Shown: positions 36,629 through 45,002 of the stretch, piece by piece
How the letters are laid out: every line of letters starts with the position of its first letter
Numbering within the stretch: the first letter of the stretch is position 1
Assembly: GCA_019359075.1 (NCBI GenBank)
Contig: JAHHIB010000053.1
Location: 1-60,774, forward strand
Reading direction: 5' to 3'
Source of the DNA: Kalymmatonema hyalinum WJT4-NPBG1
GTDB lineage: Bacteria; Cyanobacteriota; Cyanobacteriia; Cyanobacteriales; Nostocaceae
DNA length: 60,774 nt
The notes under the pieces: model-generated
Database searches by the model: none
What the model saw: the letters and a program-made list of their open reading frames with translations, nothing else
What the model was told of the DNA's origin: nothing
Position numbers and translations under genes: made by a program

Positions 36629-37546
36629 GTGTCTACTCAAATTCCTCACTGTCAATTACATCCTCCAAGTAATGTAGCCCAACCGCCAAAATTACCTCGC
36701 CCACGAGTGAACTGGCTACAACCCTTGGCATTGCTTGCACCTGCTGGAATTTGGTTGTTGCTTTTGCTGGTGCTGCCAACACTGGTAATCTTTGAGTTGA
36801 GTTTGGTACCAAATATTCGTCCTGGAGATGTGGTGAATCCGAGTGGATTTGCGAACTACATCCGGATATTTGACCCCTTATACCTGCAAGTTATCGGGCG
36901 ATCGCTCTTTTTTGCAGTCAGTTCCACAATCATTTGTTTAATCTTGGGTTTCCCCGTCGCCTATTGGATTGCTCAGAGAGCACCTTGGCGCTGGCGAAAT
37001 TTGCTACTTATTGGCTTTATCTTGCCTTTATGGACTTCCTCTTTACTTCGCTCTTATGCTTGGATTACAATTCTGCGTCCTACTGGGTTACTCAATAGTA
37101 TTCTTAGCAGTTTCAGCTTACCGACTTTAGATGTCCTTAACAGCAGCACAGCCGTGTTAATTGGCATGAGCTACAGCTTGCTGCCTTATATGGTTTTGAT
37201 TTTATACGCTGCTCTAGAAAAACTAGACAAGCGTTTGCTAGAAGCCGCAGCTGATTTAGGCGCAAATCCTGTGCAAACTTTTTGGAAAGTCACTGTACCA
37301 CAAACTTTCACAGCAATTGCTGCAGCTTCTTTTTTAGTGTTCATCACGGCATTTGGCGATTTTATCAATCCCGAATTACTTGGTGGTGCTTCCAGTATGA
37401 CGGCAGCGCGGTTGGTTTACAACCAGTTTCTTGGAGCAACCCAAAATTGGGGATTTGGTTCAGCTTTGAGTATGACGATAATTTTGGTTGTTAGTATGGC
37501 TATTGCTCTTTTAATTAAATTTGGTGAAGCTACACCAAAGCAATAA
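36629..37546 (+). CDS. ABC transporter permease, PotB (spermidine/putrescine) type
   Basis: A 305-residue membrane protein starting at GTG 36629, 25 bp after the AAA-like regulator. Six hydrophobic segments are visible, the first at about 30-52 (LLAPAGIWLLLLLVLPTLVI), and the EAA loop reads LLEAAADLGANPVQTFWKVTVPQ (about 209-231). The family imports polyamines or related cations with PotA (ATPase), PotC and PotD; none of these is next to it. The short gap suggests co-transcription with the signalling genes, but this may be accidental because their functions look unrelated. Confidence 0.85.
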   Translation: MSTQIPHCQLHPPSNVAQPPKLPRPRVNWLQPLALLAPAGIWLLLLLVLPTLVIFELSLVPNIRPGDVVNPSGFANYIRIFDPLYLQVIGRSLFFAVSSTIICLILGFPVAYWIAQRAPWRWRNLLLIGFILPLWTSSLLRSYAWITILRPTGLLNSILSSFSLPTLDVLNSSTAVLIGMSYSLLPYMVLILYAALEKLDKRLLEAAADLGANPVQTFWKVTVPQTFTAIAAASFLVFITAFGDFINPELLGGASSMTAARLVYNQFLGATQNWGFGSALSMTIILVVSMAIALLIKFGEATPKQ

Positions 37547-37574
37547 AAAAATTCCTTAAAATACAACTGAAAAT

Positions 37575-37955
37575 TTAACTTGCCTGAGCTTCATCGCTTA
37601 ATGCCTCTGCCGCAGCAGCCAACCTAGCAGCCCCAGCTTGAACTATTTGAGCCACTTGGCTAAGAGGCAAATGATTTATTTGCCTAAGAATTAAACTTAA
37701 ATCTGAGGTTTCTGGTACTGGCTTACCTTCTAAGCAGCAGAGTAGCTCCTCCAATGTATAGCCTGCTCGTACTGCTATTTGAGCCAAATTTTCTGTATCT
37801 GGCACCTTCACGCCCTTTTCCCACATTTGAACAGCAGTCGCAGAAACTCCCAACAGCTTACCAAAAGCTCGCTGACTCATCGAACCACGAGCTAGCTTGA
37901 TGATTTCAATCAGTTTTTGTCTGCTTTGTGTATTCACTGCTGGACTGCTACTCAA
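37575..37955 (-). CDS. XRE-family helix-turn-helix regulator
   Basis: A 126-residue protein with an XRE/Cro-type domain at about 12-70: SMSQRAFGKLLGVSATAVQMWEKGVKVPDTENLAQIA. The rest is a helical, Ala-rich tail (LSQVAQIVQAGAARLAAAAEAL), perhaps for dimerisation. It is divergent from the unknown gene at 38137, and the 181-bp gap contains three similar operator-like sites. Autoregulation and control of the neighbour are inferred. Confidence 0.88.
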   Translation of the reverse strand: MSSSPAVNTQSRQKLIEIIKLARGSMSQRAFGKLLGVSATAVQMWEKGVKVPDTENLAQIAVRAGYTLEELLCCLEGKPVPETSDLSLILRQINHLPLSQVAQIVQAGAARLAAAAEALSDEAQAS

Positions 37956-37960
37956 CTTTA

Positions 37961-38065
37961 ATTACAAGTTTACTTGCATTATTACAACTTTACTTGTCTG
38001 TTGACAGCCCCTTGTTTCAGTAGTAAACTATTACTTTAGTTTTCAAATTACAACTTAAGTTGTCA
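37961..38065. promoter_or_regulatory. Operator-like repeats between the XRE regulator and its divergent neighbour
   Basis: ATTACAAGTTTACTTGCATT (37961-37980) and ATTACAACTTTACTTGTCTG (37981-38000) are adjacent 20-bp direct repeats, each with inner dyad symmetry (ACAA...TTGT). A third site, TTACAACTTAAGTTGTCA (38048-38065), contains the perfect 14-bp palindrome ACAACTTAAGTTGT. Such an array is typical for an XRE repressor; binding is inferred. Confidence 0.65.
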
Positions 38066-38136
38066 AAATCAGGTACTGGGTGGGTCAGAATTATTAACAA
38101 TTTGAGTATTTTTGCTGACAACAGAAAAGGCGCGTT

Positions 38137-38604
38137 ATGGTTTGCTATTCACGAAAGATTGGTCAATATCGTCGCAAAGGTCAAAGCTTAATTGCTGCCA
38201 ATAAAATTAAACCAGAAAAATGGGACATTTCCAACAGTGAGGCAAAAGAAGCACTGCAAGCACAAGGCTATAACGTTAAAGAAATTAAGAAAATTCGCTG
38301 TTTAACCCATCAAGTGTGTATTTCTTACTGGGATGAAAAAGGTAACGTGTGCAGTGGGTTTTTTAGCTACAGGATTTTTACTCGTTGGCAAATAGAAGTA
38401 GAAAAGTTAATTGAGCGCTGCCAAACTTTCAAGGAATGGCGTCACTTGAATCATATCATGCAGTACGAATTCGCTTATTATCCATATCCTAGAGATATGG
38501 ATAATGCATTGCACAATGCATTAGAAAACCGCCTGTGTGTGTTAAAGGAAACAACACAACAAGCGGTATTCCAAGATATTGAAAGCGAAGTGGTTAGTCG
38601 TTAA
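38137..38604 (+). CDS. Hypothetical protein divergent from an XRE regulator
   Basis: A 155-residue soluble protein that I cannot place in a family. It starts with a basic segment (YSRKIGQYRRKGQSLIAANK), then a KEAL...GYNVKEIKKIRCLTHQVCISY region, and ends in a helical stretch. It has five cysteines, three of them in KIRCLTHQVC and GNVCSG, but no clear metal site. There is no signal peptide or membrane segment. It begins 71 bp after a perfect palindrome in the shared regulatory gap and is probably controlled by the XRE protein on the other strand. Confidence 0.7.
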   Translation: MVCYSRKIGQYRRKGQSLIAANKIKPEKWDISNSEAKEALQAQGYNVKEIKKIRCLTHQVCISYWDEKGNVCSGFFSYRIFTRWQIEVEKLIERCQTFKEWRHLNHIMQYEFAYYPYPRDMDNALHNALENRLCVLKETTQQAVFQDIESEVVSR

Positions 38605-38654
38605 TGGTAAAAAAACAAAAAATAATTCACAACTAACTCTAACAACCTTAAAGA

Positions 38655-39755
38655 TTAATTACTAGCGCCAGAAGTGGCGAGTTCCGCTAAGCGTTCTTGC
38701 TGGTCTTGAGAGATACAAGCCTGAATCACAGGCTCAAGTTCGCCTTCAAGAAATGAGTTGAGCGAATAGTTCTGACCTAAACGATGGTCGGTGACGCGGT
38801 TGTCTTTGTAGTTATAAGTGCGAATCTTTTCAGAACGCGACCCTGTACCTACTTGCGATCGCCGCATAGAAGTGACTGCTTCCTGTTGTTCGCGTAACTT
38901 CATTTCATACAACTTTGCCCGCAAGATTTGCATTGCCCGTTCTTTGTTTTGCAACTGGCTACGTTCTTCAGTACAAAAAATGCGGATACCAGTAGGTTTG
39001 TGAAACAAGTCAGCCGCTGTTTCTACCTTGTTGACGTTTTGTCCACCAGCACCGCCAGAACGAGCTGTACTCATTTCAATATCCTTCGGGTCGATGTGGA
39101 TTTCTACGTCATCCACTTCTGGCATGATCGCCACAGTTGCTGTAGAAGTGTGAACTCTTCCCCCACCTTCCGTAACTGGTACGCGCTGTACGCGATGCAC
39201 GCCAGCTTCAAACTTCAGCTTGCTGTAAACGTTGTCACCCTGAATTTCCAAAATCGCTTCTTTGAAGCCGCCCATTTCTGCCAGCGATTCGCTCACGAGC
39301 TTCACTTTCCAATTCTGGACATCAGCATATCGTGAGTACATACGTACTAAATCGCCCGCCCAAATACTTGCTTCATCACCGCCTGTACCTGCACGAATTT
39401 CCAACATGATGTTTTTATCATCATTGGGGTCACGAGGTAGCAGCAAGATCTTCAGGCGATTTTCTAGGTATTCTATTTTTTGCTCAAGTTCTTCAACTTC
39501 CAGAGCCGCCATTTCTTGCAGTTCTGGGTCGCTTTGAGCTTCTTTTAGGATCTGACGCGCCCCTATTAATTCTTCCTGAGCCGTTTTCCAGCTTTCATAG
39601 GTATCTACAACTTCTTCCAAAGAAGAGCGTGCCTTTGCTATTGTTTGATACTCATCAGGGTTTTTGGCAGTATCGGGGTCAGCAAGGCGACGAGTCAATT
39701 CATTAAAAGTTTGTTCAACTGATTTTAATTTCTCCAGCAGATATGTTTCAGCCAT
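38655..39755 (-). CDS. prfA: Peptide chain release factor 1
   Basis: A 366-residue RF1 counted from ATG 39755 ([11 protein letters not shown]); the frame is open further upstream, but the extra 19 residues are hydrophobic and not part of the family. The GGQ motif that triggers peptidyl-tRNA hydrolysis is at about 237-239 ([14 protein letters not shown]). The domain with [23 protein letters not shown] follows. RF1 reads UAA and UAG. It lies 104 bp downstream of rpmE, the end of the ribosomal supercluster, as in other cyanobacteria. AAGGAG is present before the start, at a long spacing (about 13 nt). Confidence 0.96.
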   Translation of the reverse strand: MAETYLLEKLKSVEQTFNELTRRLADPDTAKNPDEYQTIAKARSSLEEVVDTYESWKTAQEELIGARQILKEAQSDPELQEMAALEVEELEQKIEYLENRLKILLLPRDPNDDKNIMLEIRAGTGGDEASIWAGDLVRMYSRYADVQNWKVKLVSESLAEMGGFKEAILEIQGDNVYSKLKFEAGVHRVQRVPVTEGGGRVHTSTATVAIMPEVDDVEIHIDPKDIEMSTARSGGAGGQNVNKVETAADLFHKPTGIRIFCTEERSQLQNKERAMQILRAKLYEMKLREQQEAVTSMRRSQVGTGSRSEKIRTYNYKDNRVTDHRLGQNYSLNSFLEGELEPVIQACISQDQQERLAELATSGASN

Positions 39756-39859
39756 GACGAATGCAGCGCTCCTTAAAAAATAGCAAATTGGCTTGAGCAT
39801 TAAATACAACAATCGACCCGGCTTATGCAGGGTCGTCGTTAAGAGCTAAAGCCAGCCCG

Positions 39860-40102
39860 CTACTTTTTCCTTCTGCCGCCTTTCGATTGACCGCCTTCGC
39901 TCATGCCGTATTTACGGAGGAAGCGTTCTACGCGACCTTCGGTGTCAATAATCTTCTGAGTACCTGTGTAGAATGGGTGGTTTCCAGACCAAACATCTAC
40001 CTGCAGTTCTGGCTTAGTGGAGCCGACGGTCATCACAAGTTGACCATTGCAGTAAACTTTTGCGTCTGGATACCACTGGGGATGAATCTCTGGTTTAGCC
40101 AT
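39860..40102 (-). CDS. rpmE: 50S ribosomal protein L31
   Basis: An 80-residue L31 of the large subunit. It has the family core HPQWYPDAKVYCNG, SGNHPFYTGTQK and EGRVERFLRKYG, but only one cysteine (18), so the four-Cys zinc site of L31 is lost (zinc-free C-minus form). The basic tail GQSKGGRRKK is typical for cyanobacteria. AAGGA lies just before the ATG. In this operon order it should follow rpsI directly; here an 874-bp insertion separates them. Confidence 0.96.
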   Translation of the reverse strand: MAKPEIHPQWYPDAKVYCNGQLVMTVGSTKPELQVDVWSGNHPFYTGTQKIIDTEGRVERFLRKYGMSEGGQSKGGRRKK

Positions 40103-40618
40103 TTTTCCTTCCGTGGTTTCTCTATATATATTTTAACGCTCCCCTGCCTGTTAAAATATCGCGCCACGGCTTCTTTTAACTTAAAGGTAGGGGATTCTTG
40201 TCTCAACGAGCAAGCCGTAAACCTTCATGTCCCACAAGCAAATCGCTGACGTACTCGCTGGCAATACTTGACCAAACACCCGCTACTACTGTACAAAGTG
40301 TCGAGCCAATTCACGAAAGACCTAGAGGGCATCTCTCCTCAAGCTTTCAGGTACTTTGCTGGAAGTGCGCGATTAAGCGTGTTCTTTCCTTTTCCCCGGG
40401 TTCCCGTGCGCCCCACGGTACCTTGTGTTTTAAGTTGTGTTCTTTTCTAGGATTAGCGGTTTGTGTTAGAAACCTAGGTTTTTAACGAGGACTTGCCTTC
40501 CCCTCGGAGCATTATTATTTCCTAGCCAGTCGAGTGTGGACACCACAGATTTGTATTGTCTCGTGCTAGCGGTTATGCTACCTGTGCTATTTTTTTAGTA
40601 TAGATGATGATTCTAAAT
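40103..40618. other. Non-coding insertion between rpmE and the small RHH-like gene
   Basis: About 500 bp carry no convincing frame on either strand. They contain a stem at about 40448-40473 (CTAGG...CCTAG arms) and GC-rich stretches. The - strand reading AGAATCCCCTACCTTTAA near 40180-40197 resembles the right-end motif of tnpB elements. This stretch and the following small gene interrupt the rpsI-rpmE junction, so they probably entered as one unit. A structured RNA is possible. Confidence 0.45.
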
Positions 40619-40810
40619 ATGGCAACAGGAAAAGGCAAAAAACGAGTAAGAAACACACCTGTTTTATATGATGAAGCGAAAAAAAGACGCGGTGTTTGGT
40701 TAACGGACACCGCGTGGCATTCAATACAAGAGTTAGCGGTAAAAGAAGGGATTAGCGCTAGTGAATATTTGGAGGAGTTAATTAGAAGACATAGCATCAC
40801 GGTAGGCTAA
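40619..40810 (+). CDS. Small basic protein, possible ribbon-helix-helix DNA-binding protein
   Basis: A 63-residue protein from ATG 40619 (MATGKGKKRVRNTPVLYDE); an ATG at 40604 would add five residues, and neither has a clear ribosome binding site. A basic N-terminus is followed by RRGVWLTDTAWHSIQELAVK and EGISASEYLEELIRRH, a strand-helix-helix pattern like RHH repressors or antitoxins. A promoter-like TAGTATAGAT lies directly upstream. It is on the strand opposite to the whole ribosomal cluster and inside the rpsI-rpmE junction, so it came with an insertion. No toxin gene is adjacent; an accessory gene of a small mobile element is an alternative. Confidence 0.6.
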   Translation: MATGKGKKRVRNTPVLYDEAKKRRGVWLTDTAWHSIQELAVKEGISASEYLEELIRRHSITVG

Positions 40811-40855
40811 AGCCTACGTTGGCAGCTTTCATCCCCGGCGCTACTTGCACGGGGT
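40802..40855 (+). mobile_element. Double hairpin after the small gene, IS200/IS605-like end or terminator
   Basis: GTAGGCT-AA-AGCCTAC (40802-40817) overlaps the stop codon of the small gene. It is followed by CTTTCATCCCC...CACGGGGTTTTCAG (about 40827-40855), in which CCCCG pairs with CGGGG before TTTT. The pair resembles the subterminal hairpins of IS200/IS605-type right ends and would also work as an intrinsic terminator. Confidence 0.45.
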
Positions 40856-40976
40856 TTTCAGCCAGCCTTCCTTATAACTTCTCGCTTTGCGTCGGGAATA
40901 GGGACTGGCGAGATGGAGATTAGCGACTGGGCAAAAATTTTCCCAATACCTAATCCCCAATCTCATCCCTAGTCCT

Positions 40977-41393
40977 TTAACGCTTGGAGTACTGAGGTGC
41001 TTTGCGAGCCTTGTGCAAACCGTATTTTTTACGCTCCTTCGCCCGTGGATCACGAGTGAGGTAGCCTTCGGTTTTTAAAGGGGGACGGTTTTCTGGATCG
41101 AGTTGGCACAGGGCGCGAGCGACTCCCAGACGAACAGCATCTGATTGTCCGGTTAAACCGCCGCCTTCAGCTTTTACGAGAATGTCGTATTCGTTTTCCA
41201 AACCTAGAGTGTCTAGAGGTGCTTTGGCAACAGAGAGGTAGTTAGGATTGAATTGGAAGTAAAGGTCTCCTGGTTTGCCATTGACAATCAATTGTCCGGT
41301 ACCAGGAACTAAGCGTACCCGCGCTATTGCGTTTTTACGACGACCTGTGCCCCAGTACACGGCACGACCGCTATCAGTGTCTGTTGCTTGCAT
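40977..41393 (-). CDS. rpsI: 30S ribosomal protein S9
   Basis: A 138-residue S9 with [19 protein letters not shown] at the start of its fold and the long basic C-terminal tail ending in [17 protein letters not shown], which reaches toward P-site tRNA. Its start codon overlaps the stop of rplM by one base, so the two are translationally coupled. The downstream junction to rpmE is interrupted by the insertion. Confidence 0.97.
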   Translation of the reverse strand: MQATDTDSGRAVYWGTGRRKNAIARVRLVPGTGQLIVNGKPGDLYFQFNPNYLSVAKAPLDTLGLENEYDILVKAEGGGLTGQSDAVRLGVARALCQLDPENRPPLKTEGYLTRDPRAKERKKYGLHKARKAPQYSKR

Positions 41394-41854
41394 TAGTTTT
41401 GTACTCCTGGAATTGTCTGAATCTTTAACTCTTTTGGTTGCTGTGCTGTATGCGGATGAGTGGGTCCGGCATAGACTTTTAGCTTAGTAAACAACTGCCT
41501 TCCCAAGCTATTTTTCGGTAGCATACCTTTGATGGCATGTTCCACAATCCTTTCTGGCAAACGTTGTTGCAGCTTGTCAAATGTTTCAGTCTTCATACCG
41601 CCGGGACGACCGGAGTGACGACGGTAAAGCTTTTGAGTGCGCTTTTTGCCTGTGACTTCCACTTTTTCAGCATTCACAACAATCACGAAGTCACCTGTGT
41701 CCAAATGAGGGGTGTATTCGGGTTTATTTTTCCCTCTAAGAATTATGGCGATTTCGCTTGCTAGGCGACCTAGACGTTGGTCAGTAGCGTCTACTATGTA
41801 CCAATTGCGCTCAAGAGTATCTTGAGGAGGAAGGTATGTTTTGTCGTTTGTCAT
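41393..41854 (-). CDS. rplM: 50S ribosomal protein L13
   Basis: A 153-residue L13: [19 protein letters not shown], the [12 protein letters not shown] loop and [15 protein letters not shown] are family hallmarks. It is an early-assembly protein of the large subunit. It overlaps rpsI by one base. Upstream, 350 bp of heptamers and palindromic repeats separate it from truA, so it may need its own promoter. Confidence 0.97.
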   Translation of the reverse strand: MTNDKTYLPPQDTLERNWYIVDATDQRLGRLASEIAIILRGKNKPEYTPHLDTGDFVIVVNAEKVEVTGKKRTQKLYRRHSGRPGGMKTETFDKLQQRLPERIVEHAIKGMLPKNSLGRQLFTKLKVYAGPTHPHTAQQPKELKIQTIPGVQN

Positions 41855-41912
41855 TTGTCATTTGTCCTTTGTCTTTTGTCTTTTGTCTTTTGTCTTTTGT
41901 TATTTGTTAGTT
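41853..41912. repeat. TTTTGTC heptamer array (STRR type)
   Basis: Five near-perfect tandem copies of TTTTGTC, with variants at both ends, lie just upstream of rplM (transcribed leftward). Similar heptamer arrays are at 50068-50103, 51040-51125, 52178-52213, 53911-53955 and 55535-55560. Confidence 0.75.
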
Positions 41913-42204
41913 GTTAGTTGCTCTACTAACCCTTCGGGTATGCCTATGGCTAACGCCACGGCTATCGCCGAACGGCACACCTTCGGTGAACGCCAGTCGC
42001 CTACAGAGGAGACAGTACTGTTGGCGTAGCCTGCCCGCAGGGCTTAGGCGGGTCTCCCAACCTAGGTAACTGTCGTTGGAAACCCCTTCGGGTATGCCTT
42101 CGGCACACCTTCGGTGAACGCCAGTTGCCTGCGGAGGGAAACCCTCCTGCAGCACTGGTCTCACCTCCTGCACCGCTGGCTCACCACTAAGCACTTACAG
42201 ATAA
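41855..42204. repeat. rplM-truA gap with palindromic cassette, copy 3 (inverted)
   Basis: After the heptamer array, about 41930-42185 is a long member of the cassette family in inverted orientation: CTTCGGGTATGCC and CACACCTTCGGTGAACGCCAG twice, then CGGAGGGAAACCCTCCTGCAGCACTGG and CCGCTGGCTCACC. With copy 4 it brackets truA as an inverted pair. Frames across it are repeat sequence. Confidence 0.8.
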
Positions 42205-43032
42205 CTAATAACCAAAGACTAATTTGGGTTGGGCGTCAAACCAAATCTTTGGGGGAAAGGGGAAATCAGGATAGCCGACTCGCAACAAGCATAAGCCGTG
42301 AGGGGGTGCGGCATATTTCACTTCTTGGCGGCGTTGATGTTTCCAAAGGTCCGTGAAGTCAGGAGGTGTCCGCTGTCCGGAACCAACCTGTACGAGCATC
42401 CCCACCAACAACCGCACCATACCATACAAAAATCCATTTGCTTGAATTTCAATATGAACAAATGGTCCGGTGCGGTAGCACTCTGCTGCTTGTACTTCTA
42501 CCCAGGAATGCTTGCGACTTGAGTTTGCTCGCTCAAAAGCAGCCAGATCATGATGTCCAATCAGAGGTTTGAGTGCTGAGAGGATGAGAGATTCATCGAG
42601 CGGTGCATGATAATAATGCCAACTAAAGGGTCTGGCAAACAAGTTTGGTAGCTCTTCAGTATAAAGCGTATAACGATACCGTCTATAAGTAGCACTAAAG
42701 CGAGCGTGCCAATTTTGACTCACTTGTGCTGAAGCTCGAATCACTATATCTTTGGGCAAATAGGTGTTAAGAATAGTTGCCCATTTATGAGCTGGTATCA
42801 CAGTCGTGGCATTAAAATGTGCCACTTGAGCAGCAGCGTGAACTCCAGAATCAGTTCGCCCCGCGCCGTACAGTGTCGCTGGATGACCTAGTAGATGAGA
42901 AATAGCTTTTTCTATCTCTTCTTGGACAGTGCGATGTTGCGCTTGCCGTTGCCAGCCATGAAAATGAGTGCCCAGGTATTGAATTACCAGGGCGACTCTA
43001 TAAGTTGGTGTAGGCTGGTGGCAATCTAACAT
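42205..43032 (-). CDS. truA: tRNA pseudouridine(38-40) synthase
   Basis: A 275-residue TruA from ATG 43032; the frame allows a TTG five codons earlier. It isomerises uridines 38-40 of the tRNA anticodon stem-loop. The catalytic Asp61 lies in GAGRTDSGVHA, and YLGTHFHGWQRQ and FHARFSA-like (WHARFSATYRRYRY) segments are typical. It sits between rplQ and rplM as in other cyanobacteria, here flanked on both sides by inverted copies of the palindromic cassette. Confidence 0.95.
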   Translation of the reverse strand: MLDCHQPTPTYRVALVIQYLGTHFHGWQRQAQHRTVQEEIEKAISHLLGHPATLYGAGRTDSGVHAAAQVAHFNATTVIPAHKWATILNTYLPKDIVIRASAQVSQNWHARFSATYRRYRYTLYTEELPNLFARPFSWHYYHAPLDESLILSALKPLIGHHDLAAFERANSSRKHSWVEVQAAECYRTGPFVHIEIQANGFLYGMVRLLVGMLVQVGSGQRTPPDFTDLWKHQRRQEVKYAAPPHGLCLLRVGYPDFPFPPKIWFDAQPKLVFGY

Positions 43033-43047
43033 ACAGTCAATAGTCAA

Positions 43048-43315
43048 GAGTCATTGGTCATTAGTGAGCCAGCGCTGCAGGAGGTGAGACCAGTGCTGCA
43101 GGAGGGTTTCCCTCCGCAGGCAACTGGCGTTCACCGAAGGTGTGCCGAAGGCATACCCGAAGGGGTTTCGCTCCGTAGGCGACTGGCGTTCGCCCTAAGG
43201 CGTGCGCTCCGCGCATACCCGAAGGGTCATTAATCATTAATCATCAGTCACGAATCACGGACTACTAGACACATGAGAAACAACACATGACCAAATCCTA
43301 AAATCCAAAATAGAA
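43048..43315. repeat. truA-rplQ gap with palindromic cassette, copy 4
   Basis: About 43067-43228: GAGCCAGCGCTGCAGGAGG, GGAGGGTTTCCCTCCGCAGG, CACCGAAGGTGTGCCGAAGG, CGTAGGCGACTGGCG, ending CATACCCGAAGGGTCATT. It is flanked by heptamer-like sequence (GTCATTAGT, AATCATTAATCATC). No gene is present. Confidence 0.8.
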
Positions 43316-43666
43316 TTAAACGAGTTCGATGATTGCCATCTTAGAATTATCACCCCGACGAGGTACGGTATGCAGAATGCGGGTATAACCTCCTTGGCGA
43401 TTACCATACCGAGTGGGAACTTGCTCAAACAGAGCATGAACCAGTTGTTTGTCGTATATGTAGCCAAGGGCTTGACGGCGTGCTGCTAGAGAACCGTCTT
43501 TGGCTAGAGTAATCATTTTGTCTACTTCGGAGCGTACCACCTTAGCTCGGGCTAAAGTGGTAGTGATTCGTCCATGACGGATCACTTCAGTGGTAAGCGC
43601 TCGCAACAGGGCGCGGCGTTGGTCAGCTGGTTTGCTGAGTTTATTGATCCGACAACGGTGACGCAT
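43316..43666 (-). CDS. rplQ: 50S ribosomal protein L17
   Basis: A 116-residue L17: [39 protein letters not shown] and [23 protein letters not shown]. It binds 23S rRNA near the exit side of the large subunit. It follows rpoA by 39 bp in the alpha operon. Confidence 0.97.
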   Translation of the reverse strand: MRHRCRINKLSKPADQRRALLRALTTEVIRHGRITTTLARAKVVRSEVDKMITLAKDGSLAARRQALGYIYDKQLVHALFEQVPTRYGNRQGGYTRILHTVPRRGDNSKMAIIELV

Positions 43667-43705
43667 AGTTATGCACTACAAATTAAAATTATCTAAGGTT
43701 TTCTC

Positions 43706-44653
43706 TTAGGTGTGTTTGGAAGCCCTTTCAGTCGGCAGGGTAATTCCCAAGCGTCGCTGTAAAGCTTCAACGACTTCTTCAGCTGACTTCTGACCGAAGT
43801 TTTTAATTTCTAACAGGTCTTCTTGGGTGTAATCCAACAAATCAGCAACAGAGTTAACTTGTGCCCGTTTGAGACAGTTATAGGCTCGCACAGAAAGTTG
43901 CAACTCTTCAATTGGAATTTGGGCAGTTGGATCCTCTGAGACTTCTGCGCCTATATCCGGTGTATCAAGCGAGATATCTTTCAACGGATTGAATAGGTCC
44001 ACCAGGATAGTAGCGGCAGAAGAGAGTGCTTCTTGGGGGCTCAGACTGCCATTTGTCCAAACTTCCAACAGCAGTCGGTCTTTTGGTATCCCAGTATCTC
44101 CACGGGTTTCCTCAACGCTGTAGTTCACTTTCCGCACTGGCATAAATACCGAGTCGATTTGCAGAAAGTCCAAAGATGTGGCTTCTTCACGACTCCGTTC
44201 TACAGTGCGATATCCTTTGCCTCTTTCAATCCGAAACTCCATTTCCAGCTTGCCACCTTCAGCTATGGTGGCTACATACTGGGTCGGATCGATGACTTCG
44301 ACTTCACTTGGCAAATCAAAATGTGCCGCAGTAATTGTTGTTGGACCTGTAACGAGTAAGCGACCAATCTGGGGTTGAGCAGAATAGCTTTTGAGGACGA
44401 CTTCCTTCATTTTCATTAGGATTTCCAGCACGTCTTCCCGTACGCCCGAAACTGTGGCAAACTCGTGTGAAACGCCCGCAATCCGAACTGCTGTGACTGC
44501 TGTACCCTCTAGGTTAGACAGTAAAACCCGTCTCAGGGCATTGCCAACTGTCGTTCCTTGACCACGCTCCAGAGGTTCCAAGACAAATTTACTGTAGTGG
44601 CTCCTATTTTCCTCAGAATTTGACTCTACACATTCAATTTGAAACTGCGCCAC
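43706..44653 (-). CDS. rpoA: RNA polymerase alpha subunit
   Basis: A 315-residue alpha subunit starting at GTG 44653 with GGGAGG upstream. The N-terminal domain (TTVGNALRRVLLSNLEGTAV, about 36-55) dimerises and carries beta/beta'. The C-terminal domain (about 240-310; ELQLSVRAYNCLKRAQVNSVADLLDYTQEDLLEIKNFGQKS) binds UP elements and activators. It has the normal cyanobacterial length. A 349-bp leader separates it from rpsK. Confidence 0.98.
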   Translation of the reverse strand: MAQFQIECVESNSEENRSHYSKFVLEPLERGQGTTVGNALRRVLLSNLEGTAVTAVRIAGVSHEFATVSGVREDVLEILMKMKEVVLKSYSAQPQIGRLLVTGPTTITAAHFDLPSEVEVIDPTQYVATIAEGGKLEMEFRIERGKGYRTVERSREEATSLDFLQIDSVFMPVRKVNYSVEETRGDTGIPKDRLLLEVWTNGSLSPQEALSSAATILVDLFNPLKDISLDTPDIGAEVSEDPTAQIPIEELQLSVRAYNCLKRAQVNSVADLLDYTQEDLLEIKNFGQKSAEEVVEALQRRLGITLPTERASKHT

Positions 44654-45002
44654 GGAGTAGCCTCCCTTGTTATAAGGTCCTGCTAGCAGGCAAATTCTTT
44701 GCCTATAAAGACACTTGGTTGCGGCGAAAACCGTCTTTCCCAGTGTCCTCGCTTTCTTTACTTAATGCCCTGTTGATCTACTTTGGTCTATCAAACTAGA
44801 TTTTCCGATGGCGGTGAAGTTTGAATCCCCAAAGAGCCGGCGGGCGCTAATAGTGTTTTGGGTTGTTTGAAGTTTTGAGTTTCTTCCAGAAGTTGCTAGA
44901 TGTTGGTGAAGGGAACTCCCCATATTGGGGATATCCTCCATAATTTTCTGCAACGAAGGCGATCCTCAAACTCTTTGGCCTCACCGCCCAATCATTTTGT
45001 AT
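44654..45002 (-). other. Long leader between rpsK and rpoA
   Basis: These 349 bp have no gene. On the - strand they contain several stems: the perfect palindrome CCTGCTAGCAGG (44679-44690) shortly before the rpoA ribosome binding site, GGCAAAGAATTTGCC beside it, and a TCCCCAATATGGGGA stem near 44920. The neighbours in this cluster are mostly packed within 100 bp, so an internal promoter or regulatory leader for rpoA is plausible. Confidence 0.5.

Noticed and set aside
40198-40485. Overlapping + strand frames of 60-95 codons in the rpsI-rpmE insertion
   Set aside because: The composition (many Ser, Pro, Cys) and lack of a ribosome binding site argue against coding; I treat the stretch as non-coding.
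41853-41912. TTTTGTC array considered as a degenerate CRISPR
   Set aside because: The unit is only 7 bp without spacers; it is an STRR-type simple repeat.
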